DNA from: HKST-UBA85 sp035654775
GTDB lineage: Bacteria > Bacteroidota > Bacteroidia > Flavobacteriales > Flavobacteriaceae
Length of the DNA stretch: 28,854 nt
Reading direction: 5' to 3'
Assembly (NCBI GenBank): GCA_035654775.1
Contig: DASRWB010000001.1
Coordinates: 1 to 28,854, forward strand
How positions within the stretch are numbered: position 1 is the first letter of the stretch; each line of letters begins with the position of its first letter. The notes under the pieces were generated by a model. The model was not told the DNA's origin. It worked only from the letters and a program-made list of their open reading frames with translations, and did not search any database. This document shows positions 24,789 through 28,854 of the stretch, in pieces. A program made the position numbers and the translations under genes.

Positions 24789-26324
24789 ATGAAAGAGCAG
24801 GAAATAAAAAATATTGAGCTGGAATACCTCAAGGTAGCAGACTACGAAGCCTTAAAAGAAGCGACCCTCGAAGCCTATGGCGGTGTGCTGAATTCCTACT
24901 GGAAAAAACATCATATCGAACAGCTAACCTCAATATTCCCCGAAGGTCAGGTAGTGATAAAAATAGACGGGGAAATCGCTGGATGCGCCTTGTCGCTCAT
25001 TGTGGACTACGACAGTATTGAAGACAACCATACCTATGCCGATATTGTAAAAGGCGATACCTTTAAAACCCACGACCCCGAAGGCGATGTGCTGTACGGT
25101 ATTGATGTATTTATCAAGCCCAAATACAGAGGACTTCGACTGGGACGACGACTCTACGACTACAGAAAAGAACTCTGCGAAAACCTGAACCTCAAAGGAA
25201 TTGTTTTTGGCGGAAGAATGCCAAACTACCACAAATACAAACAGGAATACTCGCCCAGAGAATACATAGAAAAGGTTAAAAATAAAGAAATTCACGACCC
25301 GGTTTTAAACTTTCAAATCTCAAACGACTTTCATCCGCTTCGCGTAATAAAAGGATACCTTGAAGGCGATACCGCTTCCAATGAATACGCGGTGTTAATG
25401 GAATGGGACAACGTATACTACACCAAGCAAAACAAAAAAGCGGCCACCGTAAAAACCATTGTACGCCTCGGACTCATTCAGTGGCAAATGCGCACCTACA
25501 ACAGCCTGGAAGACCTCATGCAGCAAGTAGAGTATTTTATAGACAGCGTTTCTGCCTACCGCTCAGATTTTGCAGTATTCCCCGAGTTTTTCAATGCACC
25601 CTTAATGGCACAGTTTAACCACATGCACGAGCCCGACGCCATCCGCGAACTGGCAAAATTTACCGAAACCATTGTGGCCAAACTAAAACAACTGGCTATT
25701 TCCTACAACATCAATATTATCTCGGGAAGCATGCCCGAAGTGGTTGACGATAAACTCTTTAATGTAGGTTATTTATGCCGCAGAGACGGAAGTATGGAAA
25801 GATACGAAAAGCTCCATGTGACTCCCGATGAAGCGAAAGTGTGGGGTATGAAACAAGGAAATAAACTAAAAACCTTTGAAACCGATGCCGGTAAAATAGG
25901 CGTGCTTATTTGCTACGACTCCGAATTCCCCGAACTCTCCAGACTGCTCGCCGAAGAAGGTATGGATATACTGTTTGTTCCGTTTTTAACCGATACCCAA
26001 AACGGATACTCCAGAGTTCGCCTGTGTGCCCAGGCACGCGCCATTGAAAACGAATGCTATGTGGCTATTGCCGGTAGTGTAGGCAACCTGCCCAACGTGA
26101 ACAACATGGACATTCAGTATGCACAATCTGCCGTGTTTACCCCATGCGATTTCTCGTTTCCTAGTAGCGGTATTAAAGCCGAAGCTACAACCAATACCGA
26201 AATGATTTTAGTAGCCGATGTAGATTTAAGCCTGTTGAGAGAGTTACACGCCTTTGGCGCCGTGAAAAATTTAAAAGACAGAAGAAAAGATTTTTACGAT
26301 GTAATCCGAAAAAATAAAAATTAA
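24789..26324 (+). CDS. Bifunctional GNAT acetyltransferase / carbon-nitrogen hydrolase fusion
   Basis: The protein is 511 aa. Residues about 10-210 are a GNAT domain, with the acetyl-CoA loop in KYRGLRLGRRLYD (112-124). Residues about 224-510 are a nitrilase-superfamily domain with an intact Glu-Lys-Cys triad: E266 (FAVFPEFFNAP), K341 (YEKLHVTPDE) and C375 (VLICYDSEFPE). The fusion resembles Bacillus YhcX-type proteins of unproven function. The C-terminal domain is related to amidases such as N-carbamoylputrescine amidase. Following arginine decarboxylase and a deoxyhypusine-synthase-like gene, it could acetylate a polyamine or hydrolyse an agmatine-derived intermediate. That role is inference; the domain assignment is firm. 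Confidence 0.9.
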   Translation: MKEQEIKNIELEYLKVADYEALKEATLEAYGGVLNSYWKKHHIEQLTSIFPEGQVVIKIDGEIAGCALSLIVDYDSIEDNHTYADIVKGDTFKTHDPEGDVLYGIDVFIKPKYRGLRLGRRLYDYRKELCENLNLKGIVFGGRMPNYHKYKQEYSPREYIEKVKNKEIHDPVLNFQISNDFHPLRVIKGYLEGDTASNEYAVLMEWDNVYYTKQNKKAATVKTIVRLGLIQWQMRTYNSLEDLMQQVEYFIDSVSAYRSDFAVFPEFFNAPLMAQFNHMHEPDAIRELAKFTETIVAKLKQLAISYNINIISGSMPEVVDDKLFNVGYLCRRDGSMERYEKLHVTPDEAKVWGMKQGNKLKTFETDAGKIGVLICYDSEFPELSRLLAEEGMDILFVPFLTDTQNGYSRVRLCAQARAIENECYVAIAGSVGNLPNVNNMDIQYAQSAVFTPCDFSFPSSGIKAEATTNTEMILVADVDLSLLRELHAFGAVKNLKDRRKDFYDVIRKNKN

Positions 26325-26329
26325 TACTA

Positions 26330-26337
26330 TATATTTA
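26330..26337 (+). promoter_or_regulatory. Possible -7 box for the small-protein genes
   Basis: TATATTTA matches 7 of 8 positions of TAnnTTTG, just after the GNAT/nitrilase stop codon. It would give a leader of about 20 nt before the ATG at 26366. Confidence 0.35.
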
Positions 26338-26365
26338 AACCCAGCCTGTAAACTTAACATGCACT

Positions 26366-26719
26366 ATGAAAAGAGTAAACGATAATTTAAAACGTGTTAT
26401 TGTAGATTTTAAAAAACTAACCGCAGAAATCCTCGAACTTCTGGTTGAAAAATACCCCGACGGCTACGACGATTCCGATATCGTTACGTTTAGAAATCTG
26501 CAAAATGAAATCATTGAAGCCGTTGAAGTAAGAACCGACGATACCATATACTTGGTAAAAGTGGGCAAACGCTTGGTTCAAGCCATGGAAGACTATGGCG
26601 ACGACAGCGGCGAGACTCACGACGATACCTCCGACGTAGATTTTGACGAGGTGAAAAACGACGACGATGACGAAGAAATAGACCAGGCCGAAGAAGAAAC
26701 CGAAGACTACGAAGAATAA
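26366..26719 (+). CDS. Small protein with a strongly acidic C-terminal tail, function unknown
   Basis: The 117-aa protein has an ordered N-terminal part (about 1-76: KRVIVDFKKLTAEILELL, EAVEVRTDDTIYLVKVG). The tail (about 77-117) is dominated by Asp and Glu. Similar flavobacterial proteins are often labelled DNA primase without good cause; no primase or TOPRIM motif is visible here. The acidic tail could mimic nucleic acid or bind basic partners. It is followed 19 bp later by another small acidic protein gene. There is no signal peptide. I do not recognise a function. Confidence 0.8.
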   Translation: MKRVNDNLKRVIVDFKKLTAEILELLVEKYPDGYDDSDIVTFRNLQNEIIEAVEVRTDDTIYLVKVGKRLVQAMEDYGDDSGETHDDTSDVDFDEVKNDDDDEEIDQAEEETEDYEE

Positions 26720-26738
26720 CTTTTTTCTGAATAAAACA

Positions 26739-26969
26739 ATGGAAATTGCAGTATTTAAATCCTACAAGAACGGGTACTACACTTTTGAATTTGATAACGG
26801 AGAAGATATGGTTTTTGAGGAAGCACACCCTAAAGTGCTTAGCCAGTACAACCTAAAAACAGACAAGGAATTAGTAGGAAAAACATTTCAGCTAACCTTC
26901 TCCGAAGTTTTTGAAGACACAGACGACGATTTAGTAATATACAGAATAGAAAGCTTAAAAATGCGTTAA
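26739..26969 (+). CDS. Small conserved-looking hypothetical protein, 76 aa
   Basis: The protein is short and probably beta-rich (IAVFKSYKNGYYTFEFDNGED, FQLTFSEVFEDTDDDLVIYRIE). It has no signal peptide, membrane segment or known motif. Spacing of 19 bp from the acidic-tail protein gene and 15 bp to the VOC gene suggests one transcript. Composition and codon use look like the neighbours. Function is unknown. Confidence 0.75.
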   Translation: MEIAVFKSYKNGYYTFEFDNGEDMVFEEAHPKVLSQYNLKTDKELVGKTFQLTFSEVFEDTDDDLVIYRIESLKMR

Positions 26970-26984
26970 CTTAATTTTTTTAGT

Positions 26985-27401
26985 ATGATGGCTTCAGCAT
27001 TTCATTTATCGTTGCCATGCACCAGTATAAAAGCAACCAAAGACTTTTATCTGAACGTGGTAGGTGCTTCTCTGGGAAGACATGCACAAAATTGGGTGGA
27101 TGTAAACTTGTTTAACAACCAGATTACCTTTACCAAAGCCGGAAAATATGATTTTAACAGTCCGAACTACACCTTTGAAAAAACCATTTTACCCGCGTTT
27201 CACTTTGGCGTTATTCTGGAAGAAGAACAATGGAAAATGGTGCGCCAACGCCTAAAATCAAAAAAAGCAGCCATACAGGTGGAAGCTACGTTTTTAAAAG
27301 AAAAGGTAGGCGAACACAACTCCTTCTTTGTAAAAGACCCCAACGGGTACATTCTGGAGTTTAAATGTTTTGCCGGTAAAGACCAGGTATTTCAGTCTTA
27401 A
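26985..27401 (+). CDS. VOC-superfamily (glyoxalase/dioxygenase-like) protein
   Basis: The 138-aa protein has paired beta-alpha-beta-beta-beta modules. Candidate metal ligands are H7 (AFHLSLPC), H73 (AFHFGVIL) and E125 (GYILEFKCF), the positions used by glyoxalase I and related dioxygenases. FVKDPNGYILEFK is the typical C-terminal VOC signature. The substrate cannot be predicted. A second ATG immediately follows the first, so the start is uncertain by one residue. The stop codon overlaps that of the convergent purine nucleoside phosphorylase gene. Confidence 0.88.
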   Translation: MMASAFHLSLPCTSIKATKDFYLNVVGASLGRHAQNWVDVNLFNNQITFTKAGKYDFNSPNYTFEKTILPAFHFGVILEEEQWKMVRQRLKSKKAAIQVEATFLKEKVGEHNSFFVKDPNGYILEFKCFAGKDQVFQS

Positions 27402-28210
27402 AGTGCTTTTATAAGCGCTTTAAACAAAACAATCATCGCCGGCTCTGCCTTTTTGGCGGTAGCTATAATATCTTCGATAGCCACGGGTTGCAGGTTGTCC
27501 GGGTCACACTCATCGGTAAGTACAGATACCGCGGCTGCCCTTAACCCCAAATGATTGGCTACTATAATTTCAGGTACCGTGCTCATCCCTACCGCATCAG
27601 CACCTATAATTCGTAACATCCGGTACTCCGCCCGGGTTTCCAGTTGCGGACCAACCATACTGGCATAAACCCCTTCGTGTAAAGTAATATCATGCTGTTT
27701 GGCAATCGCCTTAAAAGCCGCATTCAGCTCCTTGTCATACGGCGCATGCATGTCGGCAAACCGTTCTCCCAGTAACGAAACCCCTTTAAAAGCCAGCGGC
27801 GAGCCGCCTTGAAGGTTGATGTGGTCGTCCAGAAGCAGTAAATCACCCTTTTTATAAGCCGGATTAAGGGCTCCCGATGCATTGGAAACCAAAAGGGTGT
27901 GAATCCCCAATTTCTCCATAATCCGAACCGGATAAGTAACATCCTGAAGCGTGTACCCTTCATAAACATGAAATCGACCCTGCATAATCACTACTTTTTT
28001 TCCTTCCAGTTCTCCGTAGAGTAATTTCCCCTTGTGAAATTCTACCGTTGCTGTCGGAAAATTCGGGATATGGTTGTAGCTTACCTCGTGTAAAAGAGTT
28101 ACTTCAGTAAGCAGTTGCCCTAAGCCCGTACCCAGAATAATACCAATTTCCGGAGCAACAAACCCTTTTTCTTTCAAATAGGCTGTGGTTTCTTCTATGT
28201 GTTTTAGCAT
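27398..28210 (-). CDS. Purine-nucleoside phosphorylase, trimeric PNP-I type
   Basis: The 270-aa enzyme cleaves purine nucleosides with phosphate to give the base and (deoxy)ribose-1-phosphate. Motifs are GIILGTGLGQL (23-33, phosphate loop), MQGRFHVYEGY (76-86), VSNASGALNP (108-117) and MVGPQLETRAEY with E191, the equivalent of human Glu201. GADAVGMSTVPE (203-214) is also present. At the base-binding position of human Asn243 it has D233 (SVLTDECDP), which may affect 6-oxo versus 6-amino purine preference. It has its own leftward -7 box (28256-28263). It converges on the VOC gene with a 4-base overlap. It is the only intact leftward gene on this side of the window. Confidence 0.93.
   Translation of the reverse strand: MLKHIEETTAYLKEKGFVAPEIGIILGTGLGQLLTEVTLLHEVSYNHIPNFPTATVEFHKGKLLYGELEGKKVVIMQGRFHVYEGYTLQDVTYPVRIMEKLGIHTLLVSNASGALNPAYKKGDLLLLDDHINLQGGSPLAFKGVSLLGERFADMHAPYDKELNAAFKAIAKQHDITLHEGVYASMVGPQLETRAEYRMLRIIGADAVGMSTVPEIIVANHLGLRAAAVSVLTDECDPDNLQPVAIEDIIATAKKAEPAMIVLFKALIKAL
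27400..27421. terminator. Hairpin at the convergent VOC/PNP gene ends; possible weak terminator
   Basis: AAAGTGCTT (27400-27408) and AAGCGCTTT (27413-27421) pair over nine positions, one of them G-U, around a TTAT loop. It covers the VOC stop and the last codons of the phosphorylase gene. A and T bases end the stem but no long T run follows, so terminator strength is unclear. Confidence 0.45.
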
Positions 28211-28255
28211 GTTACAATAGTTTTTTGGGATACAACAAAATGCCTTCTATACAAG

Positions 28256-28263
28256 CAAAGATA
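28256..28263 (-). promoter_or_regulatory. -7 box of purine-nucleoside phosphorylase (leftward)
   Basis: On the minus strand this reads TATCTTTG, an exact TAnnTTTG match, giving a leader of about 40 nt before the ATG at 28210. An 11-bp direct repeat (AGCATAAATAA, 28274-28284 and 28319-28329) lies upstream, with no assigned role. Confidence 0.55.
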
Positions 28264-28386
28264 TCAATTGTAAAGCATAAATAAAGCAGCTTCAACGCAA
28301 AATGTAAAGGTCATCTATAGCATAAATAAGCCTTTTTTTAAGCGGTCAAAGGGTATCAGATAAGATTCTATATAAAGAGTTGACAG

Positions 28387-28656
28387 TTACTTTTTTACTA
28401 ATTTAAGAGTTTGGGTAGCTCCGTCATGATACAACAAATGTAAAAAATACATGCCTTCGGCCAAGTCGTTTAAACGATATTGTGGCTTAGCTTGTAAAGG
28501 ATCAAATGTGGTTACAGGTCTGTCGTTAAGGTCAAATAAAGTCAATGCTTTTATAGCAGCTTTAGCTGAAAGTTTTAAATTAAAAACATCCTGAACCGGA
28601 TTTGGATACAGGCTAATGTTAGCGTTTTCGGTAACCTCATCAATACCTAAAGACAA
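28387..28656 (-). pseudogene. Type IX secretion C-terminal sorting domain, headless gene remnant
   Basis: The 89-residue frame is a Por-secretion-type C-terminal domain: NISLYPNPVQDVFNLKLS, then LFDLNDRPV, LAEGMYFLHL and a final TLKLVKK. Such domains direct large secreted proteins through the type IX system and normally sit at the end of a long protein with a signal peptide. Here the frame can be read upstream only as far as a stop near 28718 and has no ATG. From about 28660 upstream it runs into a REP-like hairpin. The 5' part of the gene therefore seems to have been lost. A TTG at 28656 could start translation, but a lone sorting domain without a signal peptide would have no use. Confidence 0.72.
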
Positions 28657-28674
28657 ACCGCTGTACTCCCGATA

Positions 28675-28695
28675 GCGCGGATTTGCAATCCGTGC
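28675..28695. repeat. REP-like palindromic hairpin
   Basis: The arms GCGCGGATT (28675-28683) and AATCCGTGC (28687-28695) pair over nine positions with one G-U, around a TGC loop. It is GC-rich compared with its surroundings and lies 52 bp before a REP-associated transposase-like start. A second short inverted repeat (AACAC 28696-28700, GTGTT 28714-28718) follows. I recognise this hairpin type from flavobacterial REP elements mobilised by IS200-like tyrosine transposases. Confidence 0.65.
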
Positions 28696-28747
28696 AACAC
28701 CCAGAATATAAAAGTGTTATAATTGTTATCTTTACTAGAAAAAGTCT

Positions 28748-28854
28748 ATGTCAACTAAATACAAAGCCACTACCACAGAAGACGCCTATTTTTTAAAAAA
28801 ATACACCCGCAATATCGATAATTTTAGTATATTAGTAATCAGCCACTTGCAGTG
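28748..28854 (+). CDS. REP-associated (IS200-like) tyrosine transposase, N-terminal fragment, possibly internally deleted
   Basis: The first 15 residues (MSTKYKATTTEDAYF) match what I recall as the usual start of flavobacterial REP-associated transposases. In those proteins a segment like ITITTVGW-DVFTR comes next. Here it continues LKKYTRNIDNFSILVISHL, which better resembles a stretch some 15-20 residues further on. This suggests a short in-frame deletion. A 7-of-8 -7 box (TATCTTTA, 28727-28734) precedes the start. The gene runs out of the window, so its state beyond 28854 is unknown. Family identity is moderately supported; the deletion is inference. Confidence 0.55.
   Translation, partial: MSTKYKATTTEDAYFLKKYTRNIDNFSILVISHLQ

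Noticed and set aside
26511..26828. Leftward frame rich in Arg
   Set aside because: The Arg-rich composition is the complement of the Asp/Glu codons of the acidic-tail protein; not a gene.
28274..28329. 11-bp direct repeat AGCATAAATAA (two copies)
   Set aside because: AT-rich and only two copies; likely chance, though it lies upstream of the phosphorylase promoter.

Overview
The window looks like part of a Flavobacteriaceae (Bacteroidota) chromosome. Evidence: a SusC-type TonB-dependent receptor, a SusB-like GH97 enzyme, a type IX secretion C-terminal domain, a mevalonate-pathway gene pair, near absence of Shine-Dalgarno sites, and repeated Bacteroidota -7 boxes (TAnnTTTG) just upstream of genes. 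Most of it is densely packed coding sequence on the + strand. No rRNA, tRNA, CRISPR array or complete insertion sequence was seen.

Bases 1-14560 form an alpha-glucan (starch/maltodextrin) utilisation locus. A susC gene runs leftward out of the window. A divergent LacI-type regulator and a seven-gene rightward operon follow: MFS sugar importer, beta-phosphoglucomutase, GH65 maltose phosphorylase, GH13, GH31, a second GH13 and GH97. The receptor should take oligosaccharides across the outer membrane. Exported GH13, GH31 and GH97 enzymes should cut them to maltose and glucose, and the MFS protein should import maltose. GH65 plus beta-phosphoglucomutase would then turn maltose into glucose and glucose-6-phosphate. 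A LacI-type palindrome lies in the susC-lacI gap. A perfect 13-bp inverted repeat sits at the predicted 5' end of the operon mRNA.

Bases 14581-17625 hold housekeeping genes: SelO protein AMPylase, a TesB-type acyl-CoA thioesterase, a DUF1697 protein and a bidirectional terminator. Converging on the terminator is a decayed DUF4168 gene with at least two lesions (17644-17972).

Bases 18133-22080 hold an isoprenoid cluster: diphosphomevalonate decarboxylase, a mevalonate-kinase-like GHMP kinase with a strong hairpin in its leader, and a UbiA-family prenyltransferase. An RsuA/RluB-type pseudouridine synthase homologue follows; it has Gly where the catalytic Asp is expected.

Bases 22401-26324 look like a polyamine operon: arginine decarboxylase, a deoxyhypusine-synthase-like enzyme and a GNAT/carbon-nitrogen hydrolase fusion. 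No agmatinase gene lies between them. Two small conserved-looking proteins, a VOC-family protein and a convergent purine nucleoside phosphorylase follow.

The right end carries a headless type IX secretion C-terminal domain. It abuts a REP-like hairpin and the start of what looks like a REP-associated (IS200-like) transposase with an internal deletion, suggesting a mobile-element scar.
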